A stretch of 39,658 nucleotides of DNA from Pseudomonadota bacterium (GCA_030603345.1 JAUVXZ010000005.1:1-39658), one strand, 5' to 3'; numbered from the stretch's first letter, positions 18,401 through 26,520 are shown. Notes: a model not told the origin generated them from the letters alone. Program-made: numbers and translations.

Positions 18401-18495
18401 AGACGCAGCAAGGCAATGGACCCAAAGATCAGGAGGGCTAAGAAAAACATCGACGTAGTAATTGGTCTTCGAACGGCCAGATCCGAAAGGTTCAT
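15454..18495 (-). CDS. RND-family efflux pump permease (AcrB/MdtB-type)
   Basis: A 1013-residue inner-membrane pump with the duplicated RND layout: helix 1 after SDLAVRRPITTSMFFLA, a periplasmic porter domain from IDILPDITYPSITI, helices 2-6 with GGLALGIGMILDSSIVVLEN, a second helix and porter half beginning after HLKGVGTELFPEIDEG, and helices 8-12 with GGVLLIGIVVNNGIVLIDCI and RRRLRPILMT. The helix-4 proton-relay site has one acidic residue (LDSS) where AcrB has two (DD), so subfamily assignment is open. It exports drugs, lipids or other amphiphiles with the adaptor encoded just upstream, whose stop overlaps this ATG by four bases. No TolC-type channel gene is in the window. Confidence 0.95.
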   Translation of the reverse strand: MNLSDLAVRRPITTSMFFLALLIFGSIALLRLPIDILPDITYPSITIYTKYEGAGPQEIESLITERIEKTVSTIDNVKDVRATSAEDGSTVTVDFNWGADLAESANDIREKLDRIRRFLPEDADDPFLYKYDPSNRPILIISLRGPLHKSKLRDLADGRIKYDLEQIEGVAAVDIWGGLEREIQVEVQGEKLRSVGLSIDVLVDILKAENLSLPGGRLEAGRREWLIRPMGEFSSLEQIENTIVGIKEGRPIYLKQVADVKDGFKERRTHTRINGELGVVVAIRKQSGSNTVQISDRVLEIIPRLKRDLPQGVTLSVIIDGADFIRKSIRQVKQVAFIGGILAVIVLFAFLRNTRSTLIIASSIPIAVWSTFFLLELMGLSLNMMSLGGLALGIGMILDSSIVVLENIFRHREEGRGAIEGALKGSQEVGMAITASTLTTICVFLPLLFLRGIEGVMFKQMALTVTFALLASLVVALSLIPMLSSQVLRVHKKESTEAKARFYEGYLKCLGWCLKHRKTVLSGSVFVLALAFGTFHLKGVGTELFPEIDEGIINGAIEMPVGTRLEITDQVTREVEKIINRNIPEVEGMFARSGGSWRRGGGSHTAFFRAFLVDKKDRKRSTREIAAGLRPELANIPDATVRISEGRSMYMRILGQGREERLEIDVRGYDLNKGKALAKDIVRRIRSVEGVIYPRISLEDNRPELRISIDRSKAATMGLPISRILQAIRTNVEGTVASQYREGGDEFDIVVRLREEDRGRLDDILDIFITRPGGKEISLKGFARIIEGKGPTEIERRNQQRLITVRAGIQGRDLGHVVQDIAERIHNLEIPQNFRLDFASEHEKQKEAFGGLLFAIILAIVLVYMVMASQFESLSEPFVIMFTVPFASIGVILAILILHMNVTIPVFIGGVLLIGIVVNNGIVLIDCISRLRKEGKSLEEAILLGGRRRLRPILMTTCTTALALAPMAVGFGEGSEMNAPMARVVIGGMLVSALFTLFFVPTLYGSIRGVGRD

Positions 18496-19763
18496 GGGTT
18501 TTTGTGTCTCCGGATAACCTTTACGGGCATCCCATCTCTGAGCTCATAGTGTCCTGCTACGATAACCTCGTCCCCTTCTCGCAACCCCCTCAGAACCTCC
18601 ACGAATTGCTCTCCCTCAAGCCCGAGAGTGACCTCCCTGAGTGATGCCCGACCGCTGTCATGGATGAAGACCCTCGCGGGATCACTTTCTCTCAACAGGG
18701 AGTCTTTGGAGAGCAAGAGAACCTGCTCGCGCCTCTGGACAACGAGATTTACCCGGGCAAACATGCCCGGCTTTAGTCTATAATCCCTGTTGTCAACCTG
18801 AATCTCCACGTCGGCCGTTCTGCTATTAGGATCGACAGTGGGGCTAATGCATGTTATTTTCCCCTTAAAGATCTCTTCTCTGTAAGCATCCACAGAAATG
18901 TCGGCAGTAGCCCCACAGTGGAGCTGAGCGAGTTCGCTCTCCACAACCTGAACAACGGCTTTGACACGATCCATGGCCACGATCCTCACGATTGGAGTGG
19001 TCTTGCTAACAAGCGCACCTTTATCCACAAACCTCTTGCTAACAACCCCGCTAATAGGAGCGCGGATAGTAGTGTTCTTTAACTGCATCTCGGCCAGCCT
19101 CACCGAGGCCTCAGCCTGACGAATCTGTGCAAGGAGTGCATCCCGGTCCTCCTGCCTCGCTCCCTTTTTTAACAGGGTTAGTTTCTCACTTGCTGAGCTG
19201 TATTCAGCCTCATTGAGGGTCACTTTTAGCATGGCTTCATCGAGGAGCTGTTGAGAGATATAATCCCTGTCCTTAAGCTTTTTTAACCTCCGGTAGTTGT
19301 CAAGACTGGTCTCCCAGCTGGCCTTAGTCTGGCGGACCAGTTGCTCGGCCTGGGCAATCTCCTCCGGTCTGGCCCCGGTCTCCATCTGCGCCCATCTGGC
19401 GCGCAGTACATCAAGGGCAGCCCCGTCTTCCTGCAGCTCTGCCTCCTTTTCCTCCCTCTCCACCATGGCAATGATCTGGTCTGCCTCTACCCTGTCTCCC
19501 TGATTCACCCTGATTCTCTCCAGAATGCCAGATACCTTTGAGAATACATCCACCGTCGCCTCAGCTACAATACTGCCGGTCAGATACAAATGGCGCTCCA
19601 GTGTGCCCCGAGGCAGCTCTACAGTCTCTACCGGGATTACCCTTTGGCGGTTCCCAACCGCTGGTGCACTCGCCTTTGTCTCCTTTCTCGACTCCGCTCC
19701 GGCCCAGTAAAGAGCAGCCCCCAAAAGAATCAATATTCCTACGAAAATCAGGGCCTTCTTCAC
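18492..19763 (-). CDS. RND efflux periplasmic adaptor (HlyD/AcrA-like)
   Basis: The GTG start follows AAGGAG/GAAGG. An N-terminal hydrophobic helix (FVGILILLGAALYWAG) has no lipobox, so the protein is membrane-anchored or secreted. Domains in order: beta-barrel/lipoyl start (VSGILERIRVNQGDRVEADQ), a long coiled-coil hairpin (about residues 110-215, rich in E, Q, A, L), second lipoyl half (TIRAPISGVVSKRFVDKGAL), beta-barrel and the membrane-proximal end (GLREGDEVIVAGHYELRDGM). It bridges the permease encoded downstream to an outer-membrane channel. First gene of the operon; no repressor gene adjoins it. Confidence 0.94.
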   Translation of the reverse strand: MKKALIFVGILILLGAALYWAGAESRKETKASAPAVGNRQRVIPVETVELPRGTLERHLYLTGSIVAEATVDVFSKVSGILERIRVNQGDRVEADQIIAMVEREEKEAELQEDGAALDVLRARWAQMETGARPEEIAQAEQLVRQTKASWETSLDNYRRLKKLKDRDYISQQLLDEAMLKVTLNEAEYSSASEKLTLLKKGARQEDRDALLAQIRQAEASVRLAEMQLKNTTIRAPISGVVSKRFVDKGALVSKTTPIVRIVAMDRVKAVVQVVESELAQLHCGATADISVDAYREEIFKGKITCISPTVDPNSRTADVEIQVDNRDYRLKPGMFARVNLVVQRREQVLLLSKDSLLRESDPARVFIHDSGRASLREVTLGLEGEQFVEVLRGLREGDEVIVAGHYELRDGMPVKVIRRHKNP

Positions 19764-20046
19764 CCTTCTTTCTCCTTTATCTTCAGATTCATCAATTTCT
19801 CGCCAGTTATGTGGGAAAATTCCTTGTTTCGGAACGTCACGCCAGCTTCAGCCATAAGATATTCTCGTTACTAATAAACAACGGATTTTACACCATATGG
19901 GATCCTTAAAGCTACTAAAAACGCTCATATACAATAGGTTGCACGTGCTATGACAGCAAAATTAGAGGGGAACATCAATAAAGTCAAAAGAAAAATGCTG
20001 TGATTGATGAGTGACTTCTTGCACTGTTGGCAGAGATAATGGAGCG
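19764..20046. other. Promoter region of the RND operon and spacer
   Basis: About 280 bases lie between the end of the minus-strand 20084 gene and the adaptor start, with the RND promoter expected here. I cannot identify a firm promoter or operator. Confidence 0.4.
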
Positions 20047-20066
20047 GAGGGTGGGGAGACACCCTC
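20047..20066 (-). terminator. Hairpin downstream of the 20084 gene
   Basis: GAGGGTG and CACCCTC form a perfect 7 bp stem with a six-base loop, 18 bases past the stop codon. No clear T-tract follows (CGCTCCATTATC), so it may terminate weakly or protect the 3' end. Confidence 0.45.
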
Positions 20067-20083
20067 GCCGCGGTGCACTCCCT

Positions 20084-20689
20084 TTAATGAGGCTTAACCT
20101 GCAGAAAGACATTTCTATCTGCCCAGTTGATTTCCTTCAACCTTTTTAAATCGATTTTTTCACCATCCAGCTTAACCCCCTTGCACCCTGCCCAGAAATC
20201 ATCTGGCTGTCTTTTGAACAAATCTGAGAGGTCCTTTCCCTTGACCCAAATACCGCGTTTAAGGAAAGATGGTCCCAGCTCTTTAAGGAGCAAATTGAAA
20301 AGCTTCAGGAAAATCATGCCCTCATGATGTGGCTCAGGGGCAGCTTCCTCTCTGTGAGAGATCTGGCTGCGCATTGGGGCATAGTAACCTCCCCTTCGCA
20401 ATGTGGCCCCAGCAAGTCCTGGCAAGGCGGCAGAAAGGGCCAAGGTTGATCCCTCCTTGACAGTGGCAGAATCCACATTATCGACAGGCTTGCCATCCAG
20501 AAAAATGGTCTGAATTCTGTTCTCAACATATTCCGGGCTCAAGCCAAGTTGCTGGCAGAGTAATGACTCGATGGTGGAACCTACCTCTGCCTTCACCATG
20601 AAACCCTGCTGCACAAGCAGAAAAAACCTCGGGATGAGGTCATCCTCCAGACACAAACAAAGGTTCGTAGCGGAAAAGAATGGAAACAA
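20084..20689 (-). CDS. Uncharacterised AOR-linked protein, possible beta-grasp N-terminal domain
   Basis: Start taken as TTG at 20689, with GGGGA six bases upstream; the ATG at 20599 would delete what looks like the first strand. Residues 20-95 follow the order of a MoaD/ThiS-like beta-grasp fold: a strand pair FFLLVQQGFMVKAEVG, helix TIESLLCQQLG, strand IQTIFLDGKPVDN, then VKEGSTLALSAALPGLAGAT. The sequence continues with LRRGGYYAPMR (LRRGG at residues 97-101) and a second, charged ~95-residue domain ending DRNVFLQVKPH, so it is not a free Gly-Gly carrier. It lies 74 bases after an aldehyde:ferredoxin oxidoreductase-family gene on the same strand, so may assist that enzyme. The fold assignment is my inference from the pattern; the function is unknown. 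Confidence 0.6.
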   Translation of the reverse strand: MFPFFSATNLCLCLEDDLIPRFFLLVQQGFMVKAEVGSTIESLLCQQLGLSPEYVENRIQTIFLDGKPVDNVDSATVKEGSTLALSAALPGLAGATLRRGGYYAPMRSQISHREEAAPEPHHEGMIFLKLFNLLLKELGPSFLKRGIWVKGKDLSDLFKRQPDDFWAGCKGVKLDGEKIDLKRLKEINWADRNVFLQVKPH

Positions 20690-20709
20690 TTTTTTCCCCA
20701 GATAAGAGA

Positions 20710-20738
20710 ATGGGGAGACCCGGCACAGGTCTCCCCAT
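20710..20738 (-). terminator. Perfect 11 bp hairpin between the AOR and downstream gene
   Basis: ATGGGGAGACC and GGTCTCCCCAT pair perfectly around a seven-base loop, 25 bases after the AOR stop. There is no T-tract, so it may reduce or stabilise rather than fully stop read-through into the 20084 gene. Confidence 0.5.
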
Positions 20739-20762
20739 CTATACAGAAGAGAGCCTTATCCC

Positions 20763-22499
20763 CTACCAGTTAAAGAAGGTATCCAGATCCTCATCCTTCA
20801 CCTGGAACGTGAGGTTGTGAGGCGGTAGGGACTCCTTCTTGAAGAATTCAGGCAGCCGGTCGTGTTGGGCAGTAAAACCGGCCCTGGTATTGAAGTCCCT
20901 CTCGTTCTTGAGAATAGATTTGCCCAGCTCGGTCACATCATCGGCATTCAGGTTCAACCCATAAAAGGCATTGATCATATCAATCAGTGCTTGAAATGTG
21001 TCAGGCTGGTCCAGAACTGGAAAGGCAACGAAGAGACACATACCTGTGGCATCAACAGCAGCAGTGGCAATCTGGAGGTTTCTGGAAAGTTCCACCTGGC
21101 CTTCTGGCTTCAGTGGATCAACGCTTCCCCCGACGTTCAGAACATTGGTCGCTACAGCATAACCCGCAGTATGATCTGCCCCCATGGTGCTGGTAGCATA
21201 GGTGACCCCGATGCCATGGATCGCGCGAGGATCATAGGCCGGAAGTGCCTGACCTTTGACAACTGGGACCCTCTCCACACCAAACACCTTGCCGGTTACG
21301 GCTGCTCCATTTCCCAGGATACGTCCTAGGGGGGTCCCTTTACCCACTTCCTTCACAAGATTAATGGCCGCCTCGGCATCTCCAAACTTTGCCAGGCCAG
21401 CCTCCATGGCCACCCCAATGGTGGCGCCCATCTCGATGGTATCCAGGCCGTAATCATCATCCAGGCGGTCCAGCATCGCAATAGAGTCCAGATCATCTAT
21501 CCCACAATTTCCACCGTGCGCCCAGACCGTCTCATATTCCGGCTGTTTGGTCAGGTAATTGCCGTCTTTGTCCACGTAAATGCCGGAGCACTTGATAACG
21601 CAGCCCCTGTGACAGCCATGGGTGGCGGATCCACCCCTAGCTGTCTCCGTTTCAGCCTGGGTTTCCCCGCTAATCTTCTGACACGTATCAAAGCGGCCCA
21701 ACTTGAAGTTTTTTGTCGGGTATCCCCCGGCCTCGTTGATCACATTGGTCAATACGTTGGTCCCATAGGCGGGAAGTCCCTCACCGCTAACAGGATGTTT
21801 TTTGAGACCTTCAACCCACGCCTTATTGGCTTCTTTGAATTTCTCAGGATCCTTCGGGCTTCGCATCTTCATCCCGGTGTCATCAAGCACGATGACCTTT
21901 ACACCCTTGGCGCCCATGACAGCACCTACTCCTCCTCGGCCTGCATGCCGGGTTGGTCTCAGCTCCATGTCTGTGCATGCCACAGAGGCTGCAGACATCT
22001 TCATCTCACCAGCGGGTCCGATGCAGATGCACGCGATTTTATCCCCATATTCACCTTTTATCTTGTCCACAAGGTCGTAGTTGCCCAGCATCTTGAGGCC
22101 ATTATCGGGGGTTATTTTTACCCCATCCTTGTTGATGAACACCTTGTAAAGGGTATCATCTTTGGGTTTCCCTTCCAGGACTATAGCTGCATAGCCTAAC
22201 CTGGCCAGAACCTGAGAAGCCTGCCCCCCTGCGTTTGCCTCTTTGATAGTACCCGTGAGTGGGCTCTTACAGCCTACCGAAATCCTCCCTGACATGGCCC
22301 CAGTTGTTCCGCTCAGCAAGCCAGGGGCAATGACCAGTTTATTATTTTCCCCAAGCGGATGGCATAGCGGATCTACTTCCTTAGAAATCACTGCGGAAGT
22401 CAATGCTCTGCCCCCCAGGCCCGAATAATCCCGCAGGGGTTCCTCAGTGGCTTTAGGACCGCCTTCTGCTCCCATGTTGATTCTTAATATCTTGTCCAT
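20763..22499 (-). CDS. Aldehyde:ferredoxin oxidoreductase (AOR) family tungsten/molybdopterin enzyme
   Basis: Start at the ATG at 22499, preceded by GGAGG; the open frame runs back to 22577 without a site. The 578-residue protein has the AOR signature: ILRINMGAEG at the start, RDYSGLGGRALTSAV, APGLLSGTTGAMSGRISVGC (pterin loop), and the [4Fe-4S] ligands C296, C300, C304 in GCHRGCVIKC with a fourth Cys in ATGMCLFV near residue 507. The first spacing is C-x3-C rather than the C-x2-C of Pyrococcus AOR, a known variation in related clades. It oxidises aldehydes or reduces acids with ferredoxin, or a related substrate. A candidate promoter with an overlapping palindrome lies at 22652-22691. Confidence 0.93.
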   Translation of the reverse strand: MDKILRINMGAEGGPKATEEPLRDYSGLGGRALTSAVISKEVDPLCHPLGENNKLVIAPGLLSGTTGAMSGRISVGCKSPLTGTIKEANAGGQASQVLARLGYAAIVLEGKPKDDTLYKVFINKDGVKITPDNGLKMLGNYDLVDKIKGEYGDKIACICIGPAGEMKMSAASVACTDMELRPTRHAGRGGVGAVMGAKGVKVIVLDDTGMKMRSPKDPEKFKEANKAWVEGLKKHPVSGEGLPAYGTNVLTNVINEAGGYPTKNFKLGRFDTCQKISGETQAETETARGGSATHGCHRGCVIKCSGIYVDKDGNYLTKQPEYETVWAHGGNCGIDDLDSIAMLDRLDDDYGLDTIEMGATIGVAMEAGLAKFGDAEAAINLVKEVGKGTPLGRILGNGAAVTGKVFGVERVPVVKGQALPAYDPRAIHGIGVTYATSTMGADHTAGYAVATNVLNVGGSVDPLKPEGQVELSRNLQIATAAVDATGMCLFVAFPVLDQPDTFQALIDMINAFYGLNLNADDVTELGKSILKNERDFNTRAGFTAQHDRLPEFFKKESLPPHNLTFQVKDEDLDTFFNW

Positions 22500-22651
22500 A
22501 AACGTCCTCCTTCCCCCCCGCTTATAGTAATATGTTTCTGTAAGTGTTCTCACCCCAGCAAGCTGGGCCAAAATCATGCCTGACAGAGTGAAATGTATAT
22601 GCTAATGACCCCAATTAGAGTGACTACCGCCACTCCTCCCAAATGTCAAGA

Positions 22652-22691
22652 AAAATAGGAATATTAATAACTTATGTCAATTCCGACATAA
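22652..22691 (-). promoter_or_regulatory. Candidate AOR promoter overlapped by a palindrome
   Basis: On the minus strand TTGACA (22675-22680) is followed after 17 bases by TATTTT (22652-22657). An inverted repeat TTATGTC-aattcc-GACATAA (22672-22691) covers the -35 box, the place where a repressor or activator could bind. The 5' leader would be about 145 bases. Confidence 0.5.
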
Positions 22692-22768
22692 ATCTTTATG
22701 CATTCCTACCTCTTATATTATACGAGTTAGGTAACAGAGCCTCTCGCCTTCCCTTTCTGTCACTGTTC

Positions 22769-25477
22769 CTATTTCACCATAATCCTCGCATCTACAACCC
22801 AGTAACCCTCTCCCCGCGGCATTACCTTTACCGGGTTAAAGTCGAGCTCTGCAATTTGTGGAGTATCTTCTATCATGGCCGAGAGCCTCAGTAGTAAATC
22901 CTCCACGGCAGAGGTATCGGCGGGCGGCGAACCCCTGAACCCATCAAAGAGCTTTCTCATCTTGATAGAGCCCACCAGTTCCTTGGCATCGGAATCGGTA
23001 AGAGGGTGCAGTCTGACGGCCACGTCCTTCATCAATTCTGCATATATTCCTCCAAGGCCAAACATGATGAGCGGACCGAAGGATGGATCCTCCGTCATTC
23101 CAACGATCGCCTCTGTTCCACCGGTTACCATGCGCTGCACAGTAACGCCCTCCATCTCATCCTCACGGTTAATCTCGGCAAGCTTGGCCTTAATATCATT
23201 AAAGGCTCTCTCCACCTCACTCTCTGATGTGAGGTTCAGCTTCACTCCACCGACATCGGTCTTATGAGTAATGCTAGGGGAGGCCAGCTTAACTGCAACG
23301 GGGAATCCTACCCTTGAGCCTGCCGCAGCTGCCCCGGCTGCCGTCTCGCTCATGATTGTCACGGCAAAACGTACGCCATAACAGCTCAGCAGGTCGGCTA
23401 TCTCCTGTGCAGAGAGCCAGAGCGGCCTCTGAGCGCTCTGGGTCATTGCTTTCTCAATTGTCTTTCGAGCCTTTTCTCGCTTGACACCACGAATCTTTGG
23501 AATGATTCCCTTGGCCCTCCTCAGCCATTCGCTATACTCAACTGCCCTGGCCAAGGCCGAGACTGCATCCTCGGGGAAGGGATAAGAGGGCACAAACTTC
23601 TCCCTGAAATCCAGCTTTGCCTTGAAACCCTTTTGACCCATGAAACAGGCCAACAGAGGCTTTCGCTGCCGCATGAAGAGAGGAGCTACTCGCCGTATGC
23701 TATCTTCCATAGCCTTCGGGGGGACGACTACCGGCGGTACAAATATGATAATAACGGCATCAGTGTCCTTGTCACGGGCTAGGAGCTTTAATACACCTTC
23801 GTACTCCTCCTCTGTGGCGCCGCCGGTCAAATCGAGGGGGTTATGAATCCCGATATCCCGCTTGCTGATTGCGCTTATTTCCTTTCTCATCTCTGGAGAG
23901 AATTCCGGCAGCACGAGGCCGTGGTTCTCGCAGGCATCAGCAGCAAGTATACCTGGACCGCCTCCATTGGTTACTATAACTATCCTTCTGCCCTTGGGCA
24001 GTGGTTGGTTTGAGAGCATAGTAGCCACATCGAAAAGCTCCTCCAAAGTGTTTACCCTTATCATGCCGGCCTGGCGAAACAACGCATCTGTGGCTATCTC
24101 CGAGGTAGCCAGGGCCCCTGTGTGGGACGAGGCAGCGCGGGATCCTGCAGGGCTCGTGCCACTCTTGACTGCGACTATCGGCTTGGTTGCTGAAACCCTC
24201 CGAGCAATACGCGCAAACTTACGCGGGTTGCCGAAGGACTCCAGGTACAGCAAGATAACCTTTGTTGCCGGGTCCTGTTCCCAGTATTGGAGGAGATCAT
24301 TTGCAGATATGTCGGCACGATTGCCCACGCTCAAGAAGGTGGAGATGCCCATATTAAGGTTGTTGGCATAATCTAGGATAGCCAGCCCTAATCCACCGCT
24401 CTGCGAGAGGAAAGCAACATTACCCGGTGGGGGGTAAACCGGTGAAAAGCTGGCGTTCAAATTTATGGCGGTGTCGGTATTGATTATCCCCATGCAGTTT
24501 GGACCTACGAGCCGCATGCCGTGACCCAGGGTAATATCGCGGAGCTCCCTTTCGCGATGGGCCCCCTCGGGCCCTCTCTCCTTGAACCCATCGGATATGA
24601 CCACTATAGCGTGCACTCCTTTGCGCCCGCATTCGTCTGCTACCCTGGTGACAAGCGGGGCAGGCACCACAATAACCGCCAGATCCACATTGCCCGGGAC
24701 CTCGACTATTGAAGGATAGGCCTTCACCGACAGTACCGCTTGGGCATTAGGGTTAACCGGGTAAAGGATTCCGGAAAAGCCGTTTTCCATTATGCACTTG
24801 AAAAGAAGCTGCCCAATGCTGCCTGGCTTTGTTGAAGCACCGATGACCGCCACGGATTTTGGGTATAGGAGGGAACGAAGTGAGGCCACTGTTGAGATAC
24901 GCTCCCTTTCCTCCTCTCTCTTGAGTACCTTTTTGGTTCGGCCAATAGGGAGGGTGACGTGATATACACCCTCCTGAAGTTCGCTGGTAATGTGGAAGCC
25001 GTAATCCCTGAAAACGGTCATCATTTCTTCATTTTCAGCCAGCACATCTGCTTCGAAGGTGGTGATGCCGTTTTCTCGCGCTACATTAGTCAGCCACTCC
25101 ATGAGCTTGGTTCCGATACCCTTTCCTTGATAGGCATCCTCGATGACCAAGGCCACCTCCGCTGAATGTTTAATGGGCAGACGGTAGTAACGCCCGATGG
25201 CCACTATATCCTGACGCTGATCCCCCAGTACTTCGGCTACAAACGCAAAGGTATTGATGTAGTCCACCGTACAGAACCGAATAGCCTCCTCCATGGTCAA
25301 CTTGGGCAAAGAATGGAAGCGCAGGTATTTGGTGCGGCGGCTGAGCCGGGAAACAAACGCAAGCCAGGAATCAGTATCCTCGCTTCTGATCGGCCTCAGC
25401 ATCATTCTTGAGCCATCCTTCAGAAGCACCTCCGTCTCATACTGTGATGGGTATGCCCTATCAACTTGTCCAGCCAT
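22769..25477 (-). CDS. GNAT acetyltransferase / NDP-forming acyl-CoA synthetase fusion
   Basis: Two enzymes in one 902-residue chain. Residues ~15-180 form a GNAT domain (LLKDGSRMMLRPIRSEDTDS, and the acetyl-CoA loop EDAYQGKGIGTKLMEW). From ~200 follows the acetyl-CoA synthetase (ADP-forming) fold: CoA-binding SLLYPKSVAVIGASTKPGSI, PVNPNAQAVLSVKAYPS, GPNCMGIIN, and the catalytic His in RAASSHTGALATSE. The C-terminal ATP-grasp part carries a FPVAVKLASP segment, THKTDVGGVKLNL and MFGLGGIYAELMKDVA. The ribosome site is GAGGAG. Relatives with the same pair of domains acetylate or succinylate lysines of central enzymes (Pat-like), but they usually place the GNAT domain last; here it is first. With the catalytic His present, synthetase activity is possible. 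Confidence 0.9.
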   Translation of the reverse strand: MAGQVDRAYPSQYETEVLLKDGSRMMLRPIRSEDTDSWLAFVSRLSRRTKYLRFHSLPKLTMEEAIRFCTVDYINTFAFVAEVLGDQRQDIVAIGRYYRLPIKHSAEVALVIEDAYQGKGIGTKLMEWLTNVARENGITTFEADVLAENEEMMTVFRDYGFHITSELQEGVYHVTLPIGRTKKVLKREEERERISTVASLRSLLYPKSVAVIGASTKPGSIGQLLFKCIMENGFSGILYPVNPNAQAVLSVKAYPSIVEVPGNVDLAVIVVPAPLVTRVADECGRKGVHAIVVISDGFKERGPEGAHRERELRDITLGHGMRLVGPNCMGIINTDTAINLNASFSPVYPPPGNVAFLSQSGGLGLAILDYANNLNMGISTFLSVGNRADISANDLLQYWEQDPATKVILLYLESFGNPRKFARIARRVSATKPIVAVKSGTSPAGSRAASSHTGALATSEIATDALFRQAGMIRVNTLEELFDVATMLSNQPLPKGRRIVIVTNGGGPGILAADACENHGLVLPEFSPEMRKEISAISKRDIGIHNPLDLTGGATEEEYEGVLKLLARDKDTDAVIIIFVPPVVVPPKAMEDSIRRVAPLFMRQRKPLLACFMGQKGFKAKLDFREKFVPSYPFPEDAVSALARAVEYSEWLRRAKGIIPKIRGVKREKARKTIEKAMTQSAQRPLWLSAQEIADLLSCYGVRFAVTIMSETAAGAAAAGSRVGFPVAVKLASPSITHKTDVGGVKLNLTSESEVERAFNDIKAKLAEINREDEMEGVTVQRMVTGGTEAIVGMTEDPSFGPLIMFGLGGIYAELMKDVAVRLHPLTDSDAKELVGSIKMRKLFDGFRGSPPADTSAVEDLLLRLSAMIEDTPQIAELDFNPVKVMPRGEGYWVVDARIMVK

Positions 25478-26197
25478 ATCTAACTCCTCTTTGTTGCGTT
25501 AATCATTATAATAATTCATATACAAAAGATTAATCAAATCTAAATGATAGAGACCAAGATAATACTAACCAAAAATATTTGAAATTTTCATAGTATTTCT
25601 CAAGCCGGACAACACCAAACCAAGGAATTACAAACCTATAATTTCAAATGTAAAAGCTCAAATGCCAAACAAAATCCAAATGCCTAAATCCAAAATGCAC
25701 CTACCCAGAATGTTGCTTTTAAATTAAAGTGAGTTTCTCTAATCAAACACCGGTCTCCTAACACCATATAACCTAATTTTGACATTGTGTATTTGTCATT
25801 CATTGGACATTTGGATTTTGGAATTTGACATTTTTTCATTATGCTGATGATTTACCGTAATACTTAAAATCTAAGAGATAATCTCTCAGGATGAGCATGT
25901 AAGAATCTATATTTGATAGAAGGTTCCTCAGTGGGTTAACAACCCTCAAGAGAAAAACTGAACGAGTGCAGAACCTCCCCTGGCAACGAAAGTAAAAAAG
26001 GATAAAATAATTTCAAAGGTAAGATTGTTTACAAAGATAAAACGAGGCTACCAAAATCAGCATATGTCAATTTGTTTTTCCTAAACAATCAAAGATAATT
26101 TATCAAAAACAGCACAGATATGATAGAAAAGAAAGAAATTTCGGCAAATACATATTGAATATTTCCTGGAAATCCCAAGAGCAACGGAGAGAAGCTA
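25478..26197. other. AT-rich spacer without genes
   Basis: About 720 bases of clearly higher AT content, holding the 25600-25850 repeat and otherwise nothing I can name. A TATAAT near 25505-25512 (minus strand) could be the -10 of the acyl-CoA synthetase gene, but the -35 is poor. Confidence 0.5.
25600..25850. repeat. AATGCCAAATCC-type intergenic repeat with inverted halves
   Basis: The left half has successive units such as aatgccaaacaaaatccaaa and ATGCCTAAATCCAAAATG. The right half has the complement (GTCATTCATTGGACATTTGG, then TTTTGGAATTTGACATTTT). The two face each other across ~80 bases, so the segment could fold into a long imperfect hairpin. It is a dispersed-repeat type, not a CRISPR array: units are unequal and lack regular spacers. 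Confidence 0.5.
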
Positions 26198-26497
26198 ATT
26201 TCTTTTGAAACTGAAATAGATAAAAAGGAAATAGATCGGCAGAAGCAGCGGGCCAGGAAACTGAGGCAATCTGCATGGTGGCAAAGAAAGGTGTCTAAGG
26301 GGATTTGCTATTACTGCGGCCGACATGTTGATCCGGGGGAGTTGACCATGGATCATATCGTCCCCCTTATTCGGGGCGGAAAAAGCACCAAAGGTAATCT
26401 TGTGCCTGCCTGCAAGGATTGTAACAATAAAAAGAAATATCTTCTACCTATTGAGTGGGATGAATACCTGCAAAGTCTCGCGCAGAGAGAACCGTGA
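26198..26497 (+). CDS. HNH endonuclease family protein, likely AUU start
   Basis: The core is a zinc-HNH: CYYCGRHV, then LTMDHIVPLIRGGKSTKGN, then CKDCNNKKKYLLP, with both CxxC pairs and the DH...N catalytic set intact. The first conventional start, GTG at 26291, sits only six residues before the first Cys. Upstream the frame stays open to a TGA at 26156 and encodes FETEIDKKEIDRQKQRARKL and onward, a charged helix typical of the N-terminus of this family, but has no ATG, GTG or TTG. The best start is ATT at 26198, with GGAGAG six bases before it, giving 99 residues. Function: nicking/cutting DNA, role unknown. Convergent with the zinc-ribbon gene (23 bases apart). Confidence 0.75.
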   Translation: MSFETEIDKKEIDRQKQRARKLRQSAWWQRKVSKGICYYCGRHVDPGELTMDHIVPLIRGGKSTKGNLVPACKDCNNKKKYLLPIEWDEYLQSLAQREP

Positions 26498-26520
26498 GCT
26501 ATGACCAAGTGTCACCAGTG

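Noticed and set aside
20862-22199. Several plus-strand frames (up to 227 aa) opposite the AOR gene
   Set aside because: Antisense shadows of a well-supported enzyme, with no ribosome sites.
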